Source: an uncultured bacterium
GTDB taxonomy: Bacteria > Cyanobacteriota > Vampirovibrionia > Gastranaerophilales > Gastranaerophilaceae
Direction: 5' to 3'
Length of the DNA: 64,000 nt
Assembly: GCA_949035555.1 (NCBI GenBank)
Contig: CAROLD010000007.1
Coordinates: forward strand, 1 to 64,000
The notes under the pieces were generated by a model. That model saw nothing but the letters and a program-made list of their open reading frames with translations, was not told where the DNA came from and did not search any database. Shown in pieces: positions 1 to 7,578 of this stretch (positions within the stretch are counted from its first letter, which is position 1; every line of letters begins with the position of its first letter). The position numbers and the translations under genes are program-made.

Positions 1-20
1 ACACAAGATAAGGAGACAGA

Positions 21-1256
21 ATGCAAGAATTTGATTTAGGGATAATTGGTGCAGGACCTGCTGGCTACACCGCGGCACTACACGCAGCTATAGCCGGTAA
101 AAAAGTTGTCCTGTTTGAAAAAGACTGTGTTGGCGGTGTTTGCCTTAATAAAGGCTGTATTCCGACAAAAAGTATTCTGTACGCATCAGAAATATATAAA
201 AAATTTAACAACTCCGATGAGTTTGGAATTACAACAAGCGATATTGAGCTTGACTATTCAAAAGTTGTTGAAAGAAAAAATAAAACTGTTGAAAAGCTTA
301 GAAAAGGTATAGAGCTAGCGCTGAAAAATTCTAAAGTAACACTCGTTAATAAAGAAGCGAAAATTGTCTCAGCCTCAGAAATTAAAGATGCAGACGGAGA
401 ATTTTATCGTTTGGGCAGGATAATTTGCGCCGCGGGCTCAAAGCCAAAATCACTTAATGGATTGGATTTTGACCATAAATTTATTCTATCTTCAGATGAT
501 GTTTTAGACTTAAAAGAATTGCCGAAAAGTATTTTGATTGTCGGTTCCGGTGCTATAGGTATAGAATGGGCAAGGATATTTTCTAATTTTGGAGTTGAAA
601 CCGCAGTTGTTGAACTTGCACCTCATCTTTTGCCGATTGCAGATGTAGAGGTCTCAAAACGTGTTGAGCGGATTTTTAAATGTGAAAAAATAAAATTTTA
701 CACCCAAACCTCTGTTGAAAAAATCGAAGATAGGACTGTAATCCTTTCAAATGGTGAAACTGTTGAGCCTGAATTAATTCTTGCTGCAATTGGTAGATGC
801 GCAAATGAACACGATAAAGTTGATGGTGTAACCTATATCGGAGATGTTTCAGGTGAAATTCAGCTGGCTCACTATGCTATAAAACAGTCAATCGAGCAGA
901 CTGTTGATATTCAGATGAGAAAAGATTTAATACCTTCGGTTATTTACGGAACTCCGGAAATTGCGTGGGTAGGCAAGCGTGAACAGGATTTAGAGGGGGT
1001 TGATTATAAAAAATCTATGATGCTCATCTCAGCACTTGGCAAATCTCATTGTGACGGCGAAACGGAGGGGTTTATCAAAATTTTGTCCGTTGAGGATAAA
1101 ATTGTTGGTGCACATGTTGTTTCAGTTGAAGCGTCTGCATTAATTCAGCAGTTAACAATTGCTATACAGAATAATATTTCAGTAAGTCGCTTAAAAGAAG
1201 TTTGTTTTGCGCATCCGACATATTCGGAAGGTATTTTTGAATGTTTGTTTAAATAG
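21..1256 (+). CDS. lpdA: Dihydrolipoyl dehydrogenase-like flavoprotein (compact)
   Basis: Class I pyridine nucleotide-disulfide oxidoreductase that reoxidises dihydrolipoyl groups with NAD+. Visible: FAD Rossmann motif GAGPAG near residue 11, redox-active disulfide in GGVCLNKGCIPTK (about 38-50), NAD motif GSGAIG (about 176), FAD-contact GDV segment followed by LAHYA, and the C-terminal catalytic His-Glu in AHPTYSE. At 411 residues it is about 50 shorter than typical Lpd (about 460-475). The segment between GRCAN and the GDV motif is strongly shortened. Start supported by AAGGAGA six bases upstream. No 2-oxoacid dehydrogenase, lipoyl carrier or glycine-cleavage gene lies nearby, so its partner complex is unknown. 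Confidence 0.85.
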   Translation: MQEFDLGIIGAGPAGYTAALHAAIAGKKVVLFEKDCVGGVCLNKGCIPTKSILYASEIYKKFNNSDEFGITTSDIELDYSKVVERKNKTVEKLRKGIELALKNSKVTLVNKEAKIVSASEIKDADGEFYRLGRIICAAGSKPKSLNGLDFDHKFILSSDDVLDLKELPKSILIVGSGAIGIEWARIFSNFGVETAVVELAPHLLPIADVEVSKRVERIFKCEKIKFYTQTSVEKIEDRTVILSNGETVEPELILAAIGRCANEHDKVDGVTYIGDVSGEIQLAHYAIKQSIEQTVDIQMRKDLIPSVIYGTPEIAWVGKREQDLEGVDYKKSMMLISALGKSHCDGETEGFIKILSVEDKIVGAHVVSVEASALIQQLTIAIQNNISVSRLKEVCFAHPTYSEGIFECLFK

Positions 1257-1333
1257 TAAGGATCGGGCGTCTAGATTGAAAATCAAATAGCTCTGTTAAA
1301 ATTAACACAAGCAGTGCAAAAATAAAAGTTTCA

Positions 1334-1342
1334 TGCTATAAT
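1334..1342 (+). promoter_or_regulatory. Extended -10 promoter of ndk
   Basis: TGCTATAAT is a perfect -10 hexamer with an upstream TG. The -35 region is weak. The predicted transcription start is near 1349, giving a leader of about 27 bases that contains GAGGAG before the ndk ATG. Confidence 0.6.
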
Positions 1343-1375
1343 TGCTCTATATACTTTTGAAGAGGAGATTTAGAT

Positions 1376-1852
1376 ATGCACACAGAAGAAAGAACCTTTA
1401 TTGCTGTAAAACCTGACGGAGTTCAGAGAGGACTTATCGGTGAAATCGTAAAGAGATTTGAAACTAAAGGGTATAAAGTAATTGGTTTGAAGATGTTACA
1501 TGTCACCGATGAACAGGCAAGAGCGCATTATGCAGAACATGAAGGTAAACCGTTTTATCCTAGACTTATAAAATATATTCAAAGTGGACCTATTGTTGCA
1601 ATGGTTGTTCAGGGGTATAATGCTGTCGCTGGTGCAAGACATATTATGGGCTCAACTAATCCGGATACTGCGGAAGTTGGAACAATTAGAGCTGATTTTG
1701 CTCAAGTTATGGAATATAACATTGTCCACGGGTCTGATTCTGTTGCAAGTGCAGAAAGAGAAATTAAAATTTACTTCAATGAAAATGAATTATTTATGGA
1801 AGGCAAATGTATGTCTGAACTTGTAATCGAAAGTTTGGATGCAGAGGTATAA
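1376..1852 (+). CDS. ndk: Nucleoside diphosphate kinase
   Basis: Transfers the gamma-phosphate of ATP to nucleoside diphosphates through a phosphohistidine. N-terminal ERTFIAVKPDGVQRG (about 5-19) and the active-site motif NIVHGSDS (about 117-124, His at its fourth position) are intact. At 158 residues it is slightly longer than the usual 135-150, the extra part being a C-terminal tail. GAGGAG lies upstream of the ATG. It has its own promoter and is followed by a hairpin terminator, so it is probably transcribed alone. Confidence 0.95.
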   Translation: MHTEERTFIAVKPDGVQRGLIGEIVKRFETKGYKVIGLKMLHVTDEQARAHYAEHEGKPFYPRLIKYIQSGPIVAMVVQGYNAVAGARHIMGSTNPDTAEVGTIRADFAQVMEYNIVHGSDSVASAEREIKIYFNENELFMEGKCMSELVIESLDAEV

Positions 1853-1857
1853 TTATA

Positions 1858-1881
1858 AAGCTGTCGAAAGACAGCTTTTTT
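1858..1881 (+). terminator. Rho-independent terminator after ndk
   Basis: Eight-base-pair stem AAGCTGTC / GACAGCTT closed by a GAAA tetraloop and followed by a T run. It starts only six bases after the ndk stop codon. Confidence 0.85.
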
Positions 1882-1900
1882 AAAAGCTTAGGTGAATGTT

Positions 1901-3025
1901 ATGAATGAAAAAGGTTATTTTAGTTATGAATTGATACACGAAGATGCTCAAACCGGTGCACGCGCAGGGTTATTTACAACTCCGCACGGCAAGATTGAAA
2001 CACCGATTTTCATGCCTGTCGGAACAAATTCTGCAGTTAAATCATTAACCTGTGACCAGATACGTGATACGGGCGCCCAAATAATCTTGGCAAATTCTTA
2101 TCACCTTTATTTACGCGCAGGCACTAAAAGAATTCGTAAATTTGGCGGCATTCACGGCTGGATGAACTGGGATAAACCTGTTTTGACAGATTCCGGCGGG
2201 TTTCAGGTTTTCTCACTTTCACATTTACGTAAAATTACAGAAGACGGTGTAGAATTCCGCGACCCGAAAGACGGTACGAAACACTTTATATCACCTGAGG
2301 TCTCAATGGAGATCCAGCAGGACATCGGAGCTGATATTATGATGGCATTTGATGAATGTGCGCCTTATCCTTGCGATTATGAGACGGCGAAAGCCGCAAT
2401 GGAGCGTACACACAGATGGCTTGAAAGATGTTTTAAAGCTAAAACTAACCCGAAACAAGCACTTTTTCCGATTGTTCAGGGTGCATTTTTTGACGATTTA
2501 AGAAAAGAAAGTGCAAGGGTAATATCTTACTTTGATGCGGTTGGGTATGCAATCGGCGGTGTTAGTGTGGGAGAACCGACAGATATTAAAAATCATTTCA
2601 CGGAACTTACAGCTCCGCTTCTGCCTAAAGATAAACCTCGTTATCTTATGGGAGTTGGTACACCTGAAGATTTACTTAACGGTATAAAATACGGAATTGA
2701 CATGTTTGATTGTGTACTGCCGACCAGAAACGCCCGCCACGGTTCATTTTTTACCTGGAACGGGAAAGCTAATATCAAGAATAAAAAATTTGAAGATGAT
2801 GCATTACCTTTAGTTGAAGGTTGTGATTGCTATGCTTGCAGAAATCATTCCAGAGCTTATATCAGACACTTGTGGAGATGTCAGGAACAAACAGCATCAA
2901 CATTGTTGTCTATTCATAATATTCATTTCTTGATAAATTTTGCAAAACTATGCCGTCAGGCTATTTTGGAAGACCGATTTGGCGATTTTTATGCAGAACA
3001 TTATGATAAATTATTAAAAGGATAA
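1901..3025 (+). CDS. tgt: Queuine/preQ1 tRNA-ribosyltransferase
   Basis: Exchanges guanine 34 of GUN-anticodon tRNAs for preQ1 during queuosine synthesis. Visible: catalytic Asp region TDSGGFQVFSL, the second catalytic region around MFDCVLPTRNARHG, and the C-terminal zinc site CDCYAC with a downstream His. Length (374 residues from this start) is normal. A GTG at 1892 is in frame, but the ATG at 1901 is preferred because TAGGTG lies seven bases before it and overlaps the GTG. queD of the same pathway is at 45.3 kb. Confidence 0.93.
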   Translation: MNEKGYFSYELIHEDAQTGARAGLFTTPHGKIETPIFMPVGTNSAVKSLTCDQIRDTGAQIILANSYHLYLRAGTKRIRKFGGIHGWMNWDKPVLTDSGGFQVFSLSHLRKITEDGVEFRDPKDGTKHFISPEVSMEIQQDIGADIMMAFDECAPYPCDYETAKAAMERTHRWLERCFKAKTNPKQALFPIVQGAFFDDLRKESARVISYFDAVGYAIGGVSVGEPTDIKNHFTELTAPLLPKDKPRYLMGVGTPEDLLNGIKYGIDMFDCVLPTRNARHGSFFTWNGKANIKNKKFEDDALPLVEGCDCYACRNHSRAYIRHLWRCQEQTASTLLSIHNIHFLINFAKLCRQAILEDRFGDFYAEHYDKLLKG

Positions 3026-3036
3026 GTCTCTACTCC

Positions 3037-3567
3037 TTAGCCCTTAACTGCTCCCCAGGCGCGGACATCTCCGCGTTCGTACTTGATTAAATAATATCCG
3101 CCGTAGTTTGGAACATATTCAATGTTTGCTTCCTGATTTATGTCTTGTTCGTCGTTGACTGGCGGCTGACCTTGTTTTGCTCTTTTTTTATTAGTCTTTG
3201 CTATTTCTTTTTCTTCTTTTTTCTGACGTTTTAAGGCTTTATTGTCTCTAACCTGTTCATATTGTGACATGTCGACTTCTATCTTGAATACAGGGATTAG
3301 TGCTACAGCTTTTTTGGACTGGGTTAATATAAGAAAATCACGTTCATCAGACAGCGCAAGTTCATAGTGTCCCGAAGGTATAACATTTCCTGCCCCGTCT
3401 GTTAATTCTTCTACAAGAGTCAGTGTCGGGTAGGATGATTCACGCAGTGAATATCTGTAATAAGCTTGAGTTCCTACAATTACACCTGCTGTGATTTGCG
3501 GTTCTGTCGGATAAACACGGGTTTCAGAATGCATCATTATATTATCAACATACATTCCTTCAAACAT
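3037..3567 (-). CDS. Uncharacterised protein downstream of rnpA
   Basis: 176-residue protein of unknown function. No signal peptide or membrane segment is visible. The N-terminal half looks beta-rich with repeated hydrophobic and Thr/Tyr stretches. A Lys/Glu-rich linker with low complexity (about 108-135) is followed by a short C-terminal part rich in Tyr and Gly. It starts one base after the rnpA stop, with AAAGGAT six bases before the ATG, so it is probably cotranscribed with rpmH-rnpA. In many bacteria yidD/yidC occupies this place, and this protein resembles neither. Confidence 0.7.
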   Translation of the reverse strand: MFEGMYVDNIMMHSETRVYPTEPQITAGVIVGTQAYYRYSLRESSYPTLTLVEELTDGAGNVIPSGHYELALSDERDFLILTQSKKAVALIPVFKIEVDMSQYEQVRDNKALKRQKKEEKEIAKTNKKRAKQGQPPVNDEQDINQEANIEYVPNYGGYYLIKYERGDVRAWGAVKG

Positions 3568-3568
3568 A

Positions 3569-3919
3569 TTAAATCCTTTCCAGCATTTTTGAAATACTTG
3601 TTTTTATTTCTATGAAATTTTTTCCGAGTGCGCGCTCAGAACCTACAAACACTAATGACATAAATCTTTGCGAATTTCCAACTTTACCTTCTTTTAGCAG
3701 AATACGATAGCTTTCTCTCATTAAACGTTTTAATCTGTTACGTTTTACTGCACGTTTATGAGTTTTTTTACTTACAACAAAGCCGACTTTGGTCGGATAA
3801 TCTTCTTTTTTTAAAATCCCCGCAAACAAAGTTACTCCACCCGAATGGGAGGAGTTTTTAACTTTATATGTCGCTTTGAATGCGAATTTGTTTTTCAAAC
3901 GATATTGCTTAGGTAACAT
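3569..3919 (-). CDS. rnpA: Ribonuclease P protein component
   Basis: Protein subunit of RNase P, which matures tRNA 5' ends with the M1 RNA. The basic RNR-box KRAVKRNRLKRLMRE is clear and the fold order (MLPKQYRLKNKFAF at the N-terminus, GFVVSKK before the RNR box) is standard. The reading frame is open back to a TTG at 3970, but the ATG at 3919 gives the usual length (117 residues) and the typical N-terminus. A weak GAAAG precedes it. It lies directly downstream of rpmH, the classical arrangement. Confidence 0.9.
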   Translation of the reverse strand: MLPKQYRLKNKFAFKATYKVKNSSHSGGVTLFAGILKKEDYPTKVGFVVSKKTHKRAVKRNRLKRLMRESYRILLKEGKVGNSQRFMSLVFVGSERALGKNFIEIKTSISKMLERI

Positions 3920-3975
3920 TTCCGGCTTTCTTAATTTATTCTCGTTGTTTAATACAAGCCATGCCGGCAAAATTA

Positions 3976-4128
3976 TTAAGCACGTTTTTTAGCAGTGATA
4001 GCTAATTTATGACGACCGCGAGCTCTGCGTCTGTTTAAAACTTCTCTGCCGCCCGGAGTTGACATTCTTGCTCTAAAACCGCTAACATTTTGTCTTTTTC
4101 TTTTTGTTCCTTCTAGTGTACGTCTCAT
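3976..4128 (-). CDS. rpmH: 50S ribosomal protein L34
   Basis: Translation of this short frame gives a 50-residue, very basic protein starting MRRTLEGTKRKRQNVSGFRA and containing RMSTPGGREVLNRRRARGRHKL, which is the diagnostic L34 sequence. AAAAGGA lies about nine bases before the ATG. First gene of the rpmH-rnpA unit, with TTGACT and TAACAT boxes 17 bases apart in the upstream region as a possible promoter. Confidence 0.97.
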   Translation of the reverse strand: MRRTLEGTKRKRQNVSGFRARMSTPGGREVLNRRRARGRHKLAITAKKRA

Positions 4129-4226
4129 TTTTTTATTTCCTTTTACTATTTATTTGTCGTATAATTCAGATGTTACAGTAAACAAAGAAAATAGTCAACA
4201 AATGTAGAAGGGAATGGTTAAATATT

Positions 4227-5027
4227 ATGAAGAAAAATATCGGATTTATCGGATGCGGAAAGATGGCAGGAGCTATTATAAGCGGAATTTCATCTTCTGA
4301 TAACGGTCAAATTTATGAGCTTAGAGGTTCAGAAGTCAGTGAAGAATTTGCAAAGAAAGCCGAAGAAAGATTAAATATTTCTGTTATCAGTGATAATAAG
4401 GAACTTGTAAAATCTGCTGATATTTTGTTTATTGCAACAAAGCCGAATTGTGTAGTTGATGTTTTGGAAGAGGTAAAGGATGTATTAATGTCAGAAACTC
4501 TGGTTGTCTCAATTGCTGCCGGGGTTAGACTTGAAAAAATAGAAAATATAATTCCAAACCGTGTAATCAGAGTAATGCCCAACACTCCCGCACTTGTAAA
4601 ACTTGGCATGTTCGGTGTCTGCAAAGGAGCGAAGGCTTCAGATGAAGACTTATCGCTTATCGAAGGTTTGCTCGGAGCAATCGGTAAATGTATTACTGTT
4701 GAAGAAAATCAGATGGATATTGTTACCGCAATTTCAGGATCAGGACCTGCATTTTTCTATCAGGTAATTGAAGATATGGCTCGTGCAGGTGAAAAACTTG
4801 GTTTAGATTATGAAAAATCGTTAATTTTAGCCGCTCAAACAGCTTTGGGATCTGCTGAAATGGTGTTTAACAGAGGCGAAACTTCCGTTCAAACTTTGAT
4901 TGATAATGTTGCAACCAAAGGCGGATGTACTTTTGTCGGTATTTGTGAGATGAAAGAACAGCGCTCAGATAAACTGTTTTATGATGTAATTGACAAAACT
5001 ACCCAAAAGGCTCATGCTTTAGGCTAA
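4227..5027 (+). CDS. proC: Pyrroline-5-carboxylate reductase
   Basis: Last step of proline synthesis: NAD(P)H reduction of 1-pyrroline-5-carboxylate. N-terminal Rossmann motif GFIGCGKMAGAI, the RVMPNTPALV segment (about 113-122) and the C-terminal signature region from SGSGPAFFY through the TLIDNVATKGGCT stretch are all present. 266 residues is the normal length. A TATAAT box at 4160-4165 leaves a leader of about 60 bases. AGAAGGGA is about 14 bases before the ATG, a rather long spacing. Confidence 0.95.
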   Translation: MKKNIGFIGCGKMAGAIISGISSSDNGQIYELRGSEVSEEFAKKAEERLNISVISDNKELVKSADILFIATKPNCVVDVLEEVKDVLMSETLVVSIAAGVRLEKIENIIPNRVIRVMPNTPALVKLGMFGVCKGAKASDEDLSLIEGLLGAIGKCITVEENQMDIVTAISGSGPAFFYQVIEDMARAGEKLGLDYEKSLILAAQTALGSAEMVFNRGETSVQTLIDNVATKGGCTFVGICEMKEQRSDKLFYDVIDKTTQKAHALG

Positions 5028-5053
5028 TGTAAATTTTGATTTTATTGTTTTTG

Positions 5054-5062
5054 TGCTAGAAT
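5054..5062 (+). promoter_or_regulatory. Extended -10 promoter of lysS
   Basis: TGCTAGAAT (TGn plus TAGAAT) lies 28 bases before the lysS ATG. A TTGATT at 5036-5041 could act as a -35 box at a short 15-base spacing. Confidence 0.5.
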
Positions 5063-5090
5063 TTTAGAGTAAAAAGAAGGATTAGAAAAG

Positions 5091-6596
5091 ATGACACAAC
5101 AATTAGAAAAAACTCAAGACTCAAACTCTTCTCAAAATCAAATTCGTCAGGTTAGAATTCAAAAAATGAATAACCTTAGAGAAAGAGGACTTAACCCTTA
5201 TCCGTACGGATACGATAAAGATATTATGGCACAGGATTTGCAGGATAAGTACAAAGACCTTGCTGTAGGTGAAGAAATTGAAGATTGTTACCATGTTGCA
5301 GGACGTGTAATGGCAAATCGTAATACAGGTATGTTTATCGACTTAGTAGATGCTACCGGTAAAATTCAAATTTTTTCACACAAAGAAAACCTTTCAGAAG
5401 AAGATCTGAAAACTTTAAAAACCGTAGATATTGGAGATATCGTAGGTTTTTACGGTTCCGTCAGAAGAACCCCGCGCGGTGAATTGACAATTAAAGCTAA
5501 ATCTTTGGAAATTTTGTCAAAATCATTACTTCCATTGCCGGAAAAATTTCACGGTTTAACTGACGTTGAAACAAAATATCGCCAAAGATATGTCGATATG
5601 ATTGTTAATGAAGATGTTAAAAAGACTTTCCAACAAAGAAGCTTGATTATTCAAAAAGTTAGAGAATACTTAATCAATAAAGGCTTTATGGAAGTAGAAA
5701 CACCTATGCTGCATCCGCAAGCAGGCGGTGCGAATGCAAGACCGTTTATCACTCACCATAATACTCTTGATATGGATATGTTCTTGCGTATTGCACCTGA
5801 ACTTTATCTAAAACGTCTTATGGTTGGCGGTGTAAGTGAAAAAATCTTTGAAATTAACAGAAGTTTCAGAAACGAAGGTATTGATACCCGTCACAATCCT
5901 GAATTTACAATGATGGAATTGTATCAGGCTTATGTTGATTACAATGATATGATGGAATTGACCGAAAATTTAGTTGCATTTGTAGCTCAAGAAGTTTTAG
6001 GCACAACAAAAATTCAATACGGCGAAAACGAAATAGATTTAACTCCTCCTTGGGATAGAAAAACTATGCTGGGTGCTGTTGAAGAAGCTACAGGTATAAA
6101 CTTTGATGCCGTAAAAACTGTTGAAGAAGCTAAAGAAAAAGCAAAATCAGTTAACGTAGATGCAGATGATTGCGATAACTGGGGACAGGTTGTTGAAAGA
6201 GTATTCGAAGAAAAAATTGAAGGCTCTTTAATCCAGCCAATCCATATTTACGACTACCCGAGAGACATATCTCCGCTGGCAAAAGTTCACAGAGATAATC
6301 CTCGATTAACAGAACGTTTTGAAACACGTGTTAACGGATGGGAAATCTCTAACGCGTTCTCTGAACTTACTGACCCGATTGACCAAAGAGCAAGATTTGA
6401 AGCTCAAATGGAAGCAAAAGTTGCAGGCGACGATGAAGCTATGCCGATTGATGAAGATTATATCTGTGCTTTAGAACACGGAGTTCCTCCAATGGGCGGT
6501 CTTGGACTCGGTATTGACAGATTGATTATGTTGTTAACTAACTCCCCGTCAATCCGTGACGTTATTGCGTTCCCGACATTAAAGAAAAGAGATTAA
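5091..6596 (+). CDS. lysS: Lysyl-tRNA synthetase, class II
   Basis: Charges tRNA-Lys. N-terminal OB-fold anticodon-binding domain (about 60-165, with VAGRVMANRNTGMFIDLVD), then the class II catalytic core with motif 1 around TPMLHPQAGGANARPF, motif 2 FRNEGIDTRHNPEFTMME and motif 3 GLGLGIDRLIML. 501 residues is normal. AAGGA precedes the ATG. Monocistronic between its own promoter and a strong terminator. Confidence 0.97.
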   Translation: MTQQLEKTQDSNSSQNQIRQVRIQKMNNLRERGLNPYPYGYDKDIMAQDLQDKYKDLAVGEEIEDCYHVAGRVMANRNTGMFIDLVDATGKIQIFSHKENLSEEDLKTLKTVDIGDIVGFYGSVRRTPRGELTIKAKSLEILSKSLLPLPEKFHGLTDVETKYRQRYVDMIVNEDVKKTFQQRSLIIQKVREYLINKGFMEVETPMLHPQAGGANARPFITHHNTLDMDMFLRIAPELYLKRLMVGGVSEKIFEINRSFRNEGIDTRHNPEFTMMELYQAYVDYNDMMELTENLVAFVAQEVLGTTKIQYGENEIDLTPPWDRKTMLGAVEEATGINFDAVKTVEEAKEKAKSVNVDADDCDNWGQVVERVFEEKIEGSLIQPIHIYDYPRDISPLAKVHRDNPRLTERFETRVNGWEISNAFSELTDPIDQRARFEAQMEAKVAGDDEAMPIDEDYICALEHGVPPMGGLGLGIDRLIMLLTNSPSIRDVIAFPTLKKRD

Positions 6597-6610
6597 TTCA
6601 TATAAATAAA

Positions 6611-6646
6611 AAGGCGGGCTGAAATTTTTCAGCCCGCCTTTTTTTA
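6611..6646. terminator. Terminator between convergent lysS and permease
   Basis: GC-rich stem AAGGCGGGCTGAAA / TTTCAGCCCGCCTT followed by T's on the plus strand. A-rich flanks on the other side mean it can also end minus-strand transcripts from the permease gene. Confidence 0.85.
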
Positions 6647-6654
6647 ATTTACCC

Positions 6655-7536
6655 CTATTCCTCATTATAAACAAGTTTTTTTCTTAATTTCCACTGAATA
6701 AGTGTTAAAATAAGGATTACAGCAAACAAAACATACGCAATCGCGCTAGCTTTGCCGACATTAAAATATTCAAAAGCTTCTTTATAAATGGCATAGACAA
6801 GAACATTTGTGCTGTCAAACGGACCTCCCTGCGTCATCAGGTAAATTAGGTCAAACACTTGAAAAGAACTTATTGCCGTAATTATTACTACAAAAAATAT
6901 AGTCGGTGAAAGAAGCGGAACCGTAACATTTTTGAAGGTTTGAAATGCGTTTGCACCGTCAATTTTTGCCGCTTCAAACATACTTTGTGAAATAGAACTG
7001 AGTGAAGATAAAAATATTATCATATTGTATCCGATAAGCTTCCAGACTGACACTATTATCAGTGCAGGCATGGCGAATTTTGAATCATAAAGCCAGTTTA
7101 TATGGAGGTGTAAAACTTGACTTAACAGTCCGATATTTGGGTCAAAAATCCAGGCCCAAACTATTCCAATTACAACCATTGGGGTTATGAATGGCAGAAA
7201 ATATGCTGTTTTATAGAATTCGCTTCCGCGAATTTTTGAATTTAGAATTGACGCAAGTATCAGCGGTATTATTACGCCAAGAATTGATACTGAAAGTGCA
7301 AAAATTACTGTGTTTAAAAATATTTTATAAAAAAGTTCGCTTTTAAACAGTTCCAAATAATTTGCAAAACCTGCCCATTCTATCGGATTGAGCAAATCCC
7401 ATTTCGCAAAGCTCAAGCCAAACGAACATATTACCGGAATAATGATAAATATAAAAGTTCCAAAAATTGCAGGTAATATGAATATTACCGCGGCAAAATT
7501 CTGATTATTTAAGAACTTATCAATAATATTTTTCAT
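6655..7536 (-). CDS. Sugar ABC transporter permease, MalF/UgpA family (orphan)
   Basis: Inner-membrane permease subunit of a carbohydrate-uptake (CUT1) ABC transporter. Six predicted membrane helices, the first at about 16-40. The EAA loop, EAAKIDGANAFQTFKNVTVP (about 188-207), contacts the ATPase. The C-terminal GGPFDSTNVLVY and final helix are typical of UgpA/MalF-type permeases. 293 residues is normal for this group. No second permease, substrate-binding protein or ATPase gene is adjacent, so it must assemble with subunits encoded elsewhere. The substrate cannot be read from the sequence. Confidence 0.88.
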   Translation of the reverse strand: MKNIIDKFLNNQNFAAVIFILPAIFGTFIFIIIPVICSFGLSFAKWDLLNPIEWAGFANYLELFKSELFYKIFLNTVIFALSVSILGVIIPLILASILNSKIRGSEFYKTAYFLPFITPMVVIGIVWAWIFDPNIGLLSQVLHLHINWLYDSKFAMPALIIVSVWKLIGYNMIIFLSSLSSISQSMFEAAKIDGANAFQTFKNVTVPLLSPTIFFVVIITAISSFQVFDLIYLMTQGGPFDSTNVLVYAIYKEAFEYFNVGKASAIAYVLFAVILILTLIQWKLRKKLVYNEE

Positions 7537-7547
7537 GGTATGATTTT

Positions 7548-7576
7548 ATTATAGACGAAAGAACGGGAGATGTGAA
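7548..7576 (-). promoter_or_regulatory. Promoter of the ABC permease gene
   Basis: On the minus strand TTCACA (7571-7576) and TATAAT (7548-7553) are separated by exactly 17 bases. Only 11 bases separate the -10 box from the ATG at 7536, so the leader would be about 4-5 bases with no Shine-Dalgarno site. The -35 box reaches to within three bases of the start codon of the divergent gene. Confidence 0.65.
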
Positions 7577-7578
7577 TT

